From NCBI GenBank assembly GCA_027676805.1, contig JAQENU010000001.1:361499-425498 (forward strand): 64,000 nucleotides of DNA. Direction: 5' to 3'. The notes beneath the pieces are model-generated. The model saw nothing but the letters and a program-made list of their open reading frames with translations. It did not search any database and was not told where the DNA came from. How positions within the stretch are numbered: position 1 is the first letter of the stretch; every line of letters starts with the position of its first letter. Below, one piece after another: positions 53,980 to 62,088 of this stretch. The position numbers and the translations under genes are program-made. This DNA is from Coprobacillaceae bacterium UN01-12pH3A. Its GTDB lineage: Bacteria; Bacillota_I; Bacilli_A; Erysipelotrichales; Coprobacillaceae.

Positions 53980-54330
53980 TTATTTTCTAAGTTCTTTAAT
54001 TCTAGCTGCTTTACCAGATAATCCACGTAAGTAATGTAATTTAGCTCTACGTACTTTACCCACTTTAACAACTTCGATACGATCGATGATTGGTGAATGA
54101 ATTGGGAAAATTCTTTCAACTCCAACTTGGTAAGAGATTTTTCTTACTGTAAAGGTTTCAGAAATTCCTCCGCCGTTACGAGCGATACATACACCTTCAA
54201 ATAACTGAATACGGTGTTTTTCCCCTTCTTTAATCTTTACATAAACTTTTACAGTATCCCCTGGTTTAAATTGAGGGATATCCGTTCTTAATTGTTTTTT
54301 AGTGATTTCTTCAACTAATCTTAAGTTCAT
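53980..54330 (-). CDS. rplS: 50S ribosomal protein L19
   Basis: Ribosomal protein L19, 116 aa. The sequence [34 protein letters not shown]-like [20 protein letters not shown] and [17 protein letters not shown] are typical. The start ATG at 54330 follows AAAGGAG; a longer in-frame ATG at 54363 lies in the leader. It has its own promoter and leader RNA and ends at a terminator, so it is transcribed separately from trmD. Confidence 0.98.
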   Translation of the reverse strand: MNLRLVEEITKKQLRTDIPQFKPGDTVKVYVKIKEGEKHRIQLFEGVCIARNGGGISETFTVRKISYQVGVERIFPIHSPIIDRIEVVKVGKVRRAKLHYLRGLSGKAARIKELRK

Positions 54331-54410
54331 CTTATTTCTCCTTTTATCAAATTTTTTCTTCAAAGTTCATACGTTTATAACCAGCGGAACTTCTGTAGTC
54401 CACAGAGACC
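54331..54410 (-). promoter_or_regulatory. rplS leader RNA (candidate L19 leader)
   Basis: A leader of about 80 bases with a small stem TCTGT/ACAGA and a second GTTC/GAAC pairing. Low-GC Bacillota carry a known L19 leader at this place; I did not verify the consensus. Confidence 0.5.
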
Positions 54411-54415
54411 TTAAT

Positions 54416-54444
54416 ATATTAGCACTTTTCCTTTTATAAATCAA
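54416..54444 (-). promoter_or_regulatory. Promoter of rplS
   Basis: TTGATT (54439-54444), 17-base spacer ending in TGC, TAATAT (54416-54421) on the minus strand. The -35 box is in the last codons of trmD. Confidence 0.65.
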
Positions 54445-55159
54445 CATTATTTTTAATTTTCTCTAATAAAGCGGCTTCTTCTTTGTCCAATACTCGGTCT
54501 TCTAAAAGATCGGGACGACGTTCCCATGTCTTTTTTAATGACTGATATAAACGCCAGCGACGAATATTTTCATGGTGACCGCTAAGCAAAACATCCGGCA
54601 CACTTTTTTCATCATAAATCATAGGACGTGTATATTGCGGGAATTCCAGCAGACCATTAGAAAAACTGTCATCCTGATGACTTTCCTGTGTAATCGCACC
54701 ATCCAACAGACGAATCACGGCATCACTCACTACCATGCTTCCCAACTCACCACCCGTCAGGACGTAATCCCCGATTGAAATCTCCATATCGCAATAATCA
54801 CGAATACGTTCATCATAGCCTTCATAATGTCCGCAGATAATAATCAAATGGGAACGATGTGATAACTTCGTCGCGACTTCCTGCTTAAACTGCTGTCCGG
54901 TGGGACACATTAAAATAGTAAGACTTTCCTTTGTCTTTATCGCTTTTAAGCAATCGATCACAGGCTGGCACTGCAGAACCATGCCTTGTCCGCCGCCGTA
55001 AGGATAATCATCTACTTTCTTATGTTTATTCTCTGCATACTCGCGAAAATCGTGGATTTCAACAGAAACAACACCATTTTGAATCGCTCTTGAAACGATG
55101 GACGTTTTCAAAAAGCCCTCAAACATTTCCGGAAACAAAGATAAAATATCAATTTTCAT
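54434..55159 (-). CDS. trmD: tRNA (guanine-N1)-methyltransferase TrmD
   Basis: Makes m1G37 in tRNA to keep the reading frame. The 241-aa SPOUT protein starts MKIDILSLFPEMFEGFLKTSI, and contains DDYPYGGGQGMVLQ, LIIICGHYEGYDERI, EISIGDYVLTGGEL and LEFPQYTRP. The ATG at 55159 is 1 base after the rimM stop, with GGAAGG upstream. The knotted-fold SAM site is complete. It is the last gene of rpsP-khpA-rimM-trmD. Confidence 0.98.
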   Translation of the reverse strand: MKIDILSLFPEMFEGFLKTSIVSRAIQNGVVSVEIHDFREYAENKHKKVDDYPYGGGQGMVLQCQPVIDCLKAIKTKESLTILMCPTGQQFKQEVATKLSHRSHLIIICGHYEGYDERIRDYCDMEISIGDYVLTGGELGSMVVSDAVIRLLDGAITQESHQDDSFSNGLLEFPQYTRPMIYDEKSVPDVLLSGHHENIRRWRLYQSLKKTWERRPDLLEDRVLDKEEAALLEKIKNNVDL

Positions 55160-55160
55160 A

Positions 55161-55661
55161 CTACATGCCTTCCAACTGATTGAAGCGGATATACTTCTCG
55201 CTAATTTTTTCTTCCAAAATGAAAGCCTCAATATAAGGAATCAGCAGCTGTGTCCCATCTTCCTTTTTGACCACTAAAATATCATAACGGGGATTCTCCA
55301 TAATTGAGGTCACCACACCCACGTACTCTTCATGCTGATTATAGACTTTACAATCAATCAAATCCTGATAGAAGTATTCATCTTCTCCCAATAAATTCGG
55401 ATCATAATCACCGTATATTTCATAGTCACGATACTTTTCAACCAGATTAATATCTTCATGATCTTTAAATGTAACTAGCTCCACACCCTTATGCTGACGG
55501 TGACGAAGGCATTCTAATGTCAATGTTTCCGTGCCTTTTGTAAGGGTGATCTTCTTTCCTTTTTTAAATCGTTCCGCTGCAAACGATGAAACCGATTTGA
55601 TTTTAACTTCCCCTTTAATGCCATGGGTGCCTACCACTTTTCCGATATATAATTGTTCCAT
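55161..55661 (-). CDS. rimM: Ribosome maturation factor RimM
   Basis: 16S processing factor that binds S19, 166 aa. The pattern YIGKVVGTHGIKGEVKIKS opens the RimM N-domain, and EDEYFYQDLIDCKVYN starts the PRC-barrel domain, which ends LLIPYIEAFILE. The ATG at 55661 follows TGGAGG. A terminator lies in the 35-base gap after khpA, so rimM and trmD should be made at lower levels than rpsP. Confidence 0.97.
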   Translation of the reverse strand: MEQLYIGKVVGTHGIKGEVKIKSVSSFAAERFKKGKKITLTKGTETLTLECLRHRQHKGVELVTFKDHEDINLVEKYRDYEIYGDYDPNLLGEDEYFYQDLIDCKVYNQHEEYVGVVTSIMENPRYDILVVKKEDGTQLLIPYIEAFILEEKISEKYIRFNQLEGM

Positions 55662-55673
55662 TGTTCCTCCATT

Positions 55674-55701
55674 AAAAAATAGATGTGAGAACACATCTAT
55701 T
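55674..55701 (-). terminator. Terminator/attenuator between khpA and rimM
   Basis: Stem AATAGATGTG/CACATCTATT (10 bp perfect, 4-base loop) overlaps the khpA stop codon and is followed by six U close to the rimM SD. No promoter is visible for rimM. Confidence 0.85.
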
Positions 55702-55948
55702 CATATGATTCAAACTTAATCGTTACTTTCTTTTCTGACAAAACGCCAGTGACAGACATTAACTGTCGGATGGCACTTGCCATTGCCCCTTTTTTACCGA
55801 TCAGCTTTGCAATATCATCATGCGTTGCATAGACATATAAAACGATCTCATTTTCTTCTAAAGAAGGCATTTCTTTTACTTTAAGATGTTCTTTATCATC
55901 GACCAAATCCACACAGATATCGTGTAAGATTTTTACGTAGTCCATCAT
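55697..55948 (-). CDS. khpA: KH-domain RNA-binding protein KhpA
   Basis: An 83-aa single KH domain protein, with the GxxG loop in LIGKKGAMASAIRQLM. In Gram-positives KhpA partners with KhpB (Jag/EloR) and affects cell division and RNA levels. It overlaps rpsP by 1 base (TAATG), giving translational coupling, the usual rpsP-khpA-rimM-trmD order. The KhpB gene is not in the window. Confidence 0.93.
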   Translation of the reverse strand: MMDYVKILHDICVDLVDDKEHLKVKEMPSLEENEIVLYVYATHDDIAKLIGKKGAMASAIRQLMSVTGVLSEKKVTIKFESYE

Positions 55949-56220
55949 TATTTTCCAGCTTTTGCGTCAGCGAATTTTTTGATGATTCCAGCTTTTGATA
56001 ATAAGTTTTTAACTGTATCTGAAGGCTGAGCTCCAACGTTTAACCATTTCATTACAGCTTCTTCATTAATCGTTACTTGTGCTGGATTTTTAGTTGGATC
56101 ATAAGTTCCTAATTGTTCAATGAAACGACCATCTCTAGGTGATCTTGAATCTGCTGCTACGATTCTATAAAATGGTGCTTTTTTAGCTCCCATACGTTTT
56201 AATCTTAATTTTACTGCCAT
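55948..56220 (-). CDS. rpsP: 30S ribosomal protein S16
   Basis: Ribosomal protein S16, 90 aa. The N-terminus reads [37 protein letters not shown], the family pattern, followed by YDPTKNP and the C-terminal [20 protein letters not shown]. The SD AAAGGAG is strong. First gene of rpsP-khpA-rimM-trmD. In Bacillus ffh and ylxM precede it; here the Tex gene lies upstream with an unrelated transcript. Confidence 0.98.
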   Translation of the reverse strand: MAVKLRLKRMGAKKAPFYRIVAADSRSPRDGRFIEQLGTYDPTKNPAQVTINEEAVMKWLNVGAQPSDTVKNLLSKAGIIKKFADAKAGK

Positions 56221-56255
56221 GTATTTTCTCCTTTATATTAAATGTTTACTGGTAC

Positions 56256-56283
56256 ATAATACCATATTATTTTCTTCTGTCAA
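56256..56283 (-). promoter_or_regulatory. Promoter of rpsP-khpA-rimM-trmD
   Basis: TTGACA (56278-56283), 16-base spacer ending in TGG, TATTAT (56256-56261) on the minus strand. Confidence 0.7.
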
Positions 56284-56308
56284 GTGTTTTTACTTAACAC
56301 CATAAATT

Positions 56309-58456
56309 TTATGGCTGAATCATCGTTAATGCCACTTTTTTCTTAACTGTATCCACACTGTCTACCCAAACTGTAATAATATCGCCTACATTGACTTTAT
56401 CTAACGGATGCTTCACTCTTGTTTTCGCCATTTTAGAGATATGAACCAGTCCGTCATTTTTCAGCCCAATATCCACAAACGCTCCAAAATCAACTACATT
56501 TCTGACTGTTCCCTGCAATTCCAGTCCAACAGACAAATCATCTATATTCAAAATATCTTTTTTCAAGATCGCACTTTGATAATGATCTCTCGGTGTTCTC
56601 AATGGACTTTTCAAGCAGTCGATAATATCTTCCAATGTATACATATCAATCTTTAGCTTGTCAGCTAACTCGGTAAGCTCCAGCTGTGTTAAACGGTCAT
56701 TTAGTTCCTTAGTGCCGATCTGCTGAATCGTAAACCCTAAATCATTCAGCAAACGCTGTGTAGCTTCATAGCTTTCCGGGTGGATAGCCGTCTGATCCAG
56801 TGGATTGATTCCATCTAAAATACGTAAAAAACCAATCGCCTGCATATAAGATTTCGGTCCTAATTTCGGCACTTCCTGAATTTGCTTGCGGTCATTAAAG
56901 CGGCCGATTTTTTCACGATAGCTGACAATATTTTTAGCGATTGTCGCTGAGCATCCGGAAACATATTGCAGCAAGGAAGGCGAAGCCGTATTAATATTAA
57001 CGCCTACTTGATTTACGGATTTTGTAACGACAAACTCCAACTGCTCCCCTAAACGCTTTTGATTCATATCATGCTGATACTGTCCGACACTGATTGCTTT
57101 TGGTTCAATTTTCACCAATTCTGCCAAAGGATCCTGAAGCCTTCTGGCAATGGAAACAGCGGAACGTTCCTCCACCTGATAATCAGGAAATTCTTCTTTT
57201 GCCACTTTGCTGGCACTATATACAGAAGCTCCTGCTTCCGATACAATCACATAAGCGGCATTCAGATTTTCTTCTTTGATTACTTTGGCGATAAAAGCCT
57301 CTGTTTCTCGGCTGGCTGTCCCATTTCCAATGGCGATTACTTCAACCTGATACTGTTTTACCAGCTTCACGACTTTGCGAATATCATGAGAATAATCTGC
57401 TTTTGGCAGAGTCGGATAAATCTTATCAATCGTCAATACCTTTCCGGTCGAATCAATGACTGCCAGTTTACATCCCGTTCTAAAAGCCGGATCGACCCCT
57501 AAGATGGTTTTATCTTTTAATGGTGGCTGCATTAGTAATTTCTCTAAATTGATTGAGAATACGTCTAACGCCTGCAATTCTGCCTTTTCAGTCAGTTCAC
57601 TGCGAATCTCTCTTTCGATCGAAGGATACAACAAACGTTTAAACCCATCTTCAACTGCTTCTTTAATTACTTCTTTAGCGATTGTTTCCTTATTGCGGAT
57701 ATATCCATAAAGAATATAATCTAAAAAACGTTCTTTATCATAATCAAAAGAAACACTGATGACTTTTTCATTTTCTGCACGGTTGATTGCTAGAATACGG
57801 TGCGGAACAATATATTTTAAACGTTCGCTGAACTGGTAATACATTTCATACGTTTTGTTTTCATCGGTATGCTTTTTCTTTTCTTTAGTAATAATAACCC
57901 CGGTCTTATACAGCATATCCTTTACATATTTACGATATTTCACCTGATCTGCCATATTTTCCGCGATGATGTCTTTAGCACCATCAATAGCTACCTGTTC
58001 ATCAGCAACGTTTTCATTTATATACTTCTTCGCCTCCAGCATCACATCACCGTTTCTCGGCAAAGACAGCAGCCACTGACTTAACGGCTCCAACCCATTT
58101 GCCTTTGCGATAATCGCACGGGTCTTCTTTTTTTCTTTGAATGGACGATAAATATCCTCTAATTCACTTAACTTTTCACATTTTAGGATATCTGCCTTCA
58201 ATGTTTCATCCAGCATCCCCTTTTCATCAATCAAACGAATGATATCTTCCTTACGCTTATTCAAACTGATGCCATACTCATATATTTTTTCAATTTCTCT
58301 GATCTGATCTTCATTTAATGCACCGGTTACCTCTTTACGATAACGCGCAATAAAAGGAACAGTATTTCCTTCTTCTAATAAAGTCAATACTTTTTCAACC
58401 TGACTCTTCGTGATTTCTAACGTTTTTGCAACTTGTTCTATGACTTGTTTATCCAT
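56309..58456 (-). CDS. tex: Tex-family RNA-binding transcription accessory protein
   Basis: A 715-aa nucleic-acid-binding protein. The N-terminal helical region (VPFIARYRKEVTGALNEDQIREIE) is highly characteristic; next come the YqgF-like nuclease fold (ILGVDPAFRTGCKLAVID), a helix-hairpin-helix region (VGVNINTASPSLLQYVSG), and a C-terminal S1 domain (VGLELQGTVRNVVDFGAFVDIGLKNDGLVHISK). Tex influences transcription and toxin gene expression in some species; its exact role is unclear. It has its own promoter. Confidence 0.95.
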   Translation of the reverse strand: MDKQVIEQVAKTLEITKSQVEKVLTLLEEGNTVPFIARYRKEVTGALNEDQIREIEKIYEYGISLNKRKEDIIRLIDEKGMLDETLKADILKCEKLSELEDIYRPFKEKKKTRAIIAKANGLEPLSQWLLSLPRNGDVMLEAKKYINENVADEQVAIDGAKDIIAENMADQVKYRKYVKDMLYKTGVIITKEKKKHTDENKTYEMYYQFSERLKYIVPHRILAINRAENEKVISVSFDYDKERFLDYILYGYIRNKETIAKEVIKEAVEDGFKRLLYPSIEREIRSELTEKAELQALDVFSINLEKLLMQPPLKDKTILGVDPAFRTGCKLAVIDSTGKVLTIDKIYPTLPKADYSHDIRKVVKLVKQYQVEVIAIGNGTASRETEAFIAKVIKEENLNAAYVIVSEAGASVYSASKVAKEEFPDYQVEERSAVSIARRLQDPLAELVKIEPKAISVGQYQHDMNQKRLGEQLEFVVTKSVNQVGVNINTASPSLLQYVSGCSATIAKNIVSYREKIGRFNDRKQIQEVPKLGPKSYMQAIGFLRILDGINPLDQTAIHPESYEATQRLLNDLGFTIQQIGTKELNDRLTQLELTELADKLKIDMYTLEDIIDCLKSPLRTPRDHYQSAILKKDILNIDDLSVGLELQGTVRNVVDFGAFVDIGLKNDGLVHISKMAKTRVKHPLDKVNVGDIITVWVDSVDTVKKKVALTMIQP

Positions 58457-58482
58457 TTCACAACTTCCTTTCTTGCCTTAAA

Positions 58483-58511
58483 ATCATAGCATTCTCTTAT
58501 CCTGAATACAA
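58483..58511 (-). promoter_or_regulatory. Promoter of tex
   Basis: TTGTAT (58506-58511), 17-base spacer ending in TGC, TATGAT (58483-58488) on the minus strand. Confidence 0.65.
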
Positions 58512-58514
58512 GTC

Positions 58515-58563
58515 TTGACATCTTCAAACTTTTTGAATATTTTCATTTAATTTATGATACAAT
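58515..58563 (+). promoter_or_regulatory. Promoter region of pepV
   Basis: Two candidates: TTGACA-17-TATTTT (58515-58543) and an extended -10 TGA-TACAAT (58555-58563) with TTGAAT 19 bases before its -10. The region abuts the divergent tex promoter. Confidence 0.45.
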
Positions 58564-58583
58564 AATCATCAAGAGGTGATAAT

Positions 58584-59951
58584 ATGATAGATTTTAAAAA
58601 AGCGATTGATGATCAGTTCGACCAATTGATCAAAGATATGGCTGATTTAGTTTCAGTAAACTCTGTTCTTGATGAAACCACAGCGAAAGAAAATCAGCCA
58701 TTTGGAAAAGCAAACCGAGAAGTCTTAGATAAGATGTTATCCATCGGTCAGCGTGACGGTTATGTAACCAAGGATGTCGATGGATACGCCGGGCATATCG
58801 ATATTGGCAGCGGGGATGAAGTCGTAGCCGTATTAGGACATCTGGATGTTGTGCCAGTAAATGAAAGCGGATGGGCAACTCCACCATTTGAATTGACTCA
58901 GGTCGGCAATAAATATTTTGGTCGTGGAACCAGCGATGACAAAGGCCCTTTGCTTGCTGCTTACTATGCCGCTAAAATCATTGAAAAAAGCGGATTAGAA
59001 ACACGCAAGAAGATGCGTATTATTTTTGGTTGCAATGAAGAATCCGGATCAAAATGTATGAAATACTATTTCACAAAAGAACCTTTCCCAAATATGGGAT
59101 TTACTCCTGATGCCAACTTTCCTGTTGTTTATGGTGAAAAAAAAGGCGTTCAATTTCATATCAGCGGACATGTTCAAGAAGATACATTAATTTCTCTTCA
59201 TGCCGGTAGCGTTGTCAACATCGTTCCTGAAAAAGCCACTGCCGTTTTAAAAGGAACAAAACAACAGTACGAACAGGCTTTCCAGCAATTTTTAAGTGAC
59301 AAACAATTGACAGGTACGATTCAATCAGACGAAACGACAACGACAATTGAATTAACCGGAAAGTCAAGCCATGCATCTTTACCGCATTTAGGACGCAATG
59401 CAGTTGTTTTACTTTCAGAATTTTTAAATACCGTTATTTCGAATCCGGTCGTTGATTTTATCGCAAAATACTTTGCAGATGACTACTACGCTAAAAAGCT
59501 GGGATTTGGCTTCACCGGTCAGATGGGACCATTAACATTAAGTGTAGGGATTGTTCATTATGAAGATTCTAAGCTTAATATTTATTTAGATTTACGTTGT
59601 CCTCACGAATTAGACAGCGATAAAATGCTGACATGTATGCATCAGGCCATTGATCCTTACGGATTTAATGAAGAGCATCACATCGGTTCTCATCTGTTTG
59701 TTGATCCTAATTCAGAATTGATTCAGGGACTGCATCAGGCTTATGTGGACTGCACAGGTGATCAAGAAGCCAAGCCACAAGCTATTGGCGGCGGCACATA
59801 TGCCAAGGCTATGCCAAACTGTGTTGCTTTTGGGCCGGAATTCCCTGGTACTGATAACCAGATCCACCAAAACAATGAATTTGTGGATATTGATGAACTA
59901 AAGCTGGCAATTTTGATTTATGCCAATGCATTATATAATTTAATCAAATAG
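58584..59951 (+). CDS. pepV: Dipeptidase PepV (M20 family)
   Basis: Zinc aminopeptidase that cleaves a wide range of dipeptides in the cytoplasm, 455 aa. The M20 metal motifs are visible: LGHLDVVP, GRGTSDDKGP with the bridging Asp, NEESGSKCM with the catalytic Glu pair, the middle DANFPVVYGEKKG, and the C-terminal QIHQNNEFVDI. The PepV lid domain is implied by length. SD AGAGGTGAT precedes the ATG. It is monocistronic. Confidence 0.94.
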   Translation: MIDFKKAIDDQFDQLIKDMADLVSVNSVLDETTAKENQPFGKANREVLDKMLSIGQRDGYVTKDVDGYAGHIDIGSGDEVVAVLGHLDVVPVNESGWATPPFELTQVGNKYFGRGTSDDKGPLLAAYYAAKIIEKSGLETRKKMRIIFGCNEESGSKCMKYYFTKEPFPNMGFTPDANFPVVYGEKKGVQFHISGHVQEDTLISLHAGSVVNIVPEKATAVLKGTKQQYEQAFQQFLSDKQLTGTIQSDETTTTIELTGKSSHASLPHLGRNAVVLLSEFLNTVISNPVVDFIAKYFADDYYAKKLGFGFTGQMGPLTLSVGIVHYEDSKLNIYLDLRCPHELDSDKMLTCMHQAIDPYGFNEEHHIGSHLFVDPNSELIQGLHQAYVDCTGDQEAKPQAIGGGTYAKAMPNCVAFGPEFPGTDNQIHQNNEFVDIDELKLAILIYANALYNLIK

Positions 59952-59952
59952 A

Positions 59953-59980
59953 AAAGGCGCATCTGCGCCTTCTTTTATTT
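59953..59980 (+). terminator. Intrinsic terminator after pepV
   Basis: GC-rich stem AAGGCGC/GCGCCTT with a 4-base loop and a T-rich tail; it overlaps the end of the convergent metA. Confidence 0.85.
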
Positions 59981-60916
59981 CATATGTGATTTATCTCCAA
60001 CCATATTCAGATCGTATGGGGTTTGCTGATAAACATAGTAGTTCAGCCAATTACTAAAAAGCAAATAAGCGTGAGAACGCCATTTTACCTGAATTGCTTT
60101 ATGACAGTCATCATCTTTATAGTAATTCATAGGGATATCAGGATTCAATCCTTTATTGACATCGCGGACATATTCATTATGTAAGGTTTCCGGATCATAT
60201 TCAGGATGCCCGGTTACAAAAAATCTTGAACCGTTGACAGAACCGATTAAATAAGGTCCCGCTTCCTTCGAAGAAGCCAAGACATCTAAATCATCAAATT
60301 TTAAGATATCTTTTTCTAACAAAGTCGTATAGCGCGAATGGGGCGCATAAAACTGAAAATCGAACCCGCGCAGGATTTTGCGTTTCATCTTTTTAACGTT
60401 TGTTTCATGATCATATACTCCCGACAGTTTTTTATCTAAGCGATACTTGTTGATGCCATAAAAGTAATGAAGTGCCGCCTGAGCTGCCCAACAGATATAA
60501 AAAGTACTGAACACATTGGTTTTAGACCATTCTAAAATCTGAGTGAATTCTTCCCAGTAGTCCACTTCTTCAAAGGCTAATTTTTCTACCGGAGCCCCTG
60601 TAATAATCATGCCGTCATACTTATTTTCTTTAATTTCATCAAATGTATGATAAAAGGCTAATAAATGCTCCTGAGAGGTGTTTTTTGATTCATGGCTCTT
60701 CATATGAATCCAGTCCACATCAATCTGTAGCGGCGTATTTGACAGCATACGCAGCAATTGTGTTTCGGTCACTATTTTTGTTGGCATAATATTCAAAACA
60801 ATGAGTTTTAAAGGACGGATATGCTGTGAATCCGCTCTGGAAGTCGGCATCACAAAGATGTTTTCACTTTCCAGTATTTTTTTAGCCGGCAAGGCATCAG
60901 GTATTCTAATAGGCAT
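59975..60916 (-). CDS. metA: Homoserine O-acyltransferase MetA (acetyl type predicted)
   Basis: First committed step of methionine synthesis from homoserine, 313 aa. The family blocks LNIMPTKIVTETQLLR, HMKSHESKNT and IITGAPVEKLAFEEVDYW are clear, with the nucleophile C142 in FYICWAAQA and His in VTGHPEYDP. Position 111 is Glu, the residue that in characterised MetA enzymes favours acetyl-CoA, whereas Gly there favours succinyl-CoA. So O-acetylhomoserine is the likely product. It stands alone; no SAM riboswitch is visible in the 127-base upstream gap. Confidence 0.94.
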   Translation of the reverse strand: MPIRIPDALPAKKILESENIFVMPTSRADSQHIRPLKLIVLNIMPTKIVTETQLLRMLSNTPLQIDVDWIHMKSHESKNTSQEHLLAFYHTFDEIKENKYDGMIITGAPVEKLAFEEVDYWEEFTQILEWSKTNVFSTFYICWAAQAALHYFYGINKYRLDKKLSGVYDHETNVKKMKRKILRGFDFQFYAPHSRYTTLLEKDILKFDDLDVLASSKEAGPYLIGSVNGSRFFVTGHPEYDPETLHNEYVRDVNKGLNPDIPMNYYKDDDCHKAIQVKWRSHAYLLFSNWLNYYVYQQTPYDLNMVGDKSHMK

Positions 60917-60944
60917 CGTATCATCCTTTCTTTTAGCTAAAGTA

Positions 60945-60973
60945 ACTATATCATTAACCCCTAGTCAATTCAA
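60945..60973 (-). promoter_or_regulatory. Promoter of metA
   Basis: TTGAAT (60968-60973), 17-base spacer ending in TGA, TATAGT (60945-60950) on the minus strand. Confidence 0.6.
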
Positions 60974-60989
60974 TAAAAAATCTATCAAC

Positions 60990-61032
60990 TTGACTCAAAA
61001 ATATTGCATATTTTATAAGAATATGATATAAA
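60990..61032 (+). promoter_or_regulatory. Promoter(s) of tRNA-Leu
   Basis: TTGCAT (61004-61009), 17-base spacer ending in TGA, TATAAA (61027-61032), 11 bases before the tRNA. A second set, TTGACT-18-TATAAG (60990-61019), lies just upstream. Confidence 0.55.
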
Positions 61033-61043
61033 TTTTATGTATT

Positions 61044-61130
61044 GCAACTGTGGTGGAATTGGTATACACGTAAGTTTGAGGGACTTATGAACATTTGTTC
61101 GTGCAAGTTCAAGTCTTGTCAGTTGCACCA
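61044..61130 (+). tRNA. tRNA-Leu (anticodon GAG)
   Basis: An 87-base class II tRNA with encoded CCA. Acceptor stem GCAACTG pairs with CAGTTGC. The anticodon stem is TAAGT/ACTTA around loop TTGAGGG, giving anticodon GAG (61078-61080), which reads CUC and CUU. The long variable arm folds as GAAC-ATTT-GTTC. The T arm has the TTCAAGT loop closed by five pairs, one of them G-U. It is a single tRNA gene with its own promoter and terminator, between metA and nagB. Confidence 0.96.
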
Positions 61131-61141
61131 ATATACGATTT

Positions 61142-61166
61142 AAGAAGCTTCGGCTTCTTTTTTTGT
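61142..61166 (+). terminator. Intrinsic terminator of tRNA-Leu
   Basis: Stem AAGAAGC/GCTTCTT closed by a TTCG tetraloop and followed by a T run. Confidence 0.9.
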
Positions 61167-61176
61167 TATGATGAGA

Positions 61177-61201
61177 ATAAAAAAAGAATCTTACGATTCT
61201 T
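61177..61201 (-). terminator. Intrinsic terminator of nagB
   Basis: Stem AAGAATC/GATTCTT (7 bp, 4-base loop) with a U run on the minus strand. Confidence 0.85.
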
Positions 61202-61202
61202 C

Positions 61203-61934
61203 TTATTTATCCAATTTGCTTGCAGCACCTTCATCGATGATTAATGTAAAATCAGGATGTGTGCTCAAGATTGAAGCCGGTAAAGAAGTTGTAGGTTCAT
61301 CTTCCACTAATCCTTTAATAGCGGTTGCTTTATTATCACCACAGGCAATTAAAACAACACGTTTAGCTTCCATAATATTTTTAATTCCCATTGTCACAGC
61401 ATGTGTTGGCACATCTTCTAAGATGCCATCAAAGAATAAACGTGCATTATCTTTACGAGTAGATTCATCTAATTCAATATAGTGTGTTACTGAATCAAAT
61501 GATGTCCCAGGTTCATTGAACCCAATATGCCCGTTAGATCCGATCCCCAATAATTGAAGATCAATTTGATTTTCTGCCAACATTGCATTATAACGGTCAC
61601 ATTCAGCTTGAATATCTTGATTTCCTTTTGGCACATTAACATTATTTAAATCAATATCCAAGAATTTAAATAAATGTTCAGTCATGAAATAATAATAACT
61701 TTGCGGATGAGTTGGTGCTAGCCCATAATATTCATCTAAGTTAAACGTATGAACATTTTTATAAGATGTCCCGTTCACCTTATGATCTTCTGCTAATAAT
61801 TCATACATTCTGATCGGTGTAGATCCTGTTGCCAATCCTAAAATTGAATCCGGTTTTTCTTTAACCTGATCTCTAAAAATTTCAAACGCTTTTTGTGATG
61901 CTTCCTCGTAATCTTTTACTTTAATTACTTTCAT
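61203..61934 (-). CDS. nagB: Glucosamine-6-phosphate deaminase
   Basis: Converts GlcN-6-P to fructose-6-P and ammonia, completing GlcNAc use after NagA. The 243-aa protein has LGLATGSTPIRMYELL, the FNLDEYYGL with the catalytic Asp, LLGIGSNGHIGFNEPG with the His, and TMGIKNIMEAKRV. The ATG at 61934 follows GATAGGAGG; a longer frame to 61985 crosses the promoter. It is divergent from ptsI, with a cre-like site in the gap. Confidence 0.97.
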   Translation of the reverse strand: MKVIKVKDYEEASQKAFEIFRDQVKEKPDSILGLATGSTPIRMYELLAEDHKVNGTSYKNVHTFNLDEYYGLAPTHPQSYYYFMTEHLFKFLDIDLNNVNVPKGNQDIQAECDRYNAMLAENQIDLQLLGIGSNGHIGFNEPGTSFDSVTHYIELDESTRKDNARLFFDGILEDVPTHAVTMGIKNIMEAKRVVLIACGDNKATAIKGLVEDEPTTSLPASILSTHPDFTLIIDEGAASKLDK

Positions 61935-61957
61935 ACAATCCCTCCTATCACATAAAA

Positions 61958-61985
61958 AGGATAACATTTTTACAGAAAATTTCAA
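61958..61985 (-). promoter_or_regulatory. Promoter of nagB
   Basis: TTGAAA (61980-61985), 16-base spacer ending in TGT, TATCCT (61958-61963) on the minus strand. Confidence 0.5.
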
Positions 61986-62000
61986 GTGCTAGTTAAAAAA

Positions 62001-62016
62001 ATGTAAACGTTTAAAT
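62001..62016. promoter_or_regulatory. Near-consensus catabolite response element (cre)
   Basis: ATGTAAACGTTTAAAT matches the CcpA cre pattern WTGNAANCGNWNNCAW with one mismatch (A for C at position 14). It lies about 15 bases upstream of the nagB -35 box and before the ptsI promoter. Confidence 0.6.
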
Positions 62017-62032
62017 AAATACACATAATCTC

Positions 62033-62061
62033 TTTATTTTTTAACCATTTTAAGGTACAAT
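62033..62061 (+). promoter_or_regulatory. Candidate promoter of ptsI
   Basis: TTTATT (62033-62038), 17-base spacer, TACAAT (62056-62061), 28 bases before the start codon. Confidence 0.45.
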
Positions 62062-62088
62062 GATAACATATATGGAGGTGTTTTACAC

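Noticed and set aside
57059..57502. A 147-codon plus-strand reading frame
   Set aside because: It is antisense to tex, without an SD or domain.
60917..61043. SAM or T-box riboswitch upstream of metA
   Set aside because: Only 127 bases separate metA from the tRNA gene, the metA promoter sits close to its start, and no T-box or SAM motif is visible.
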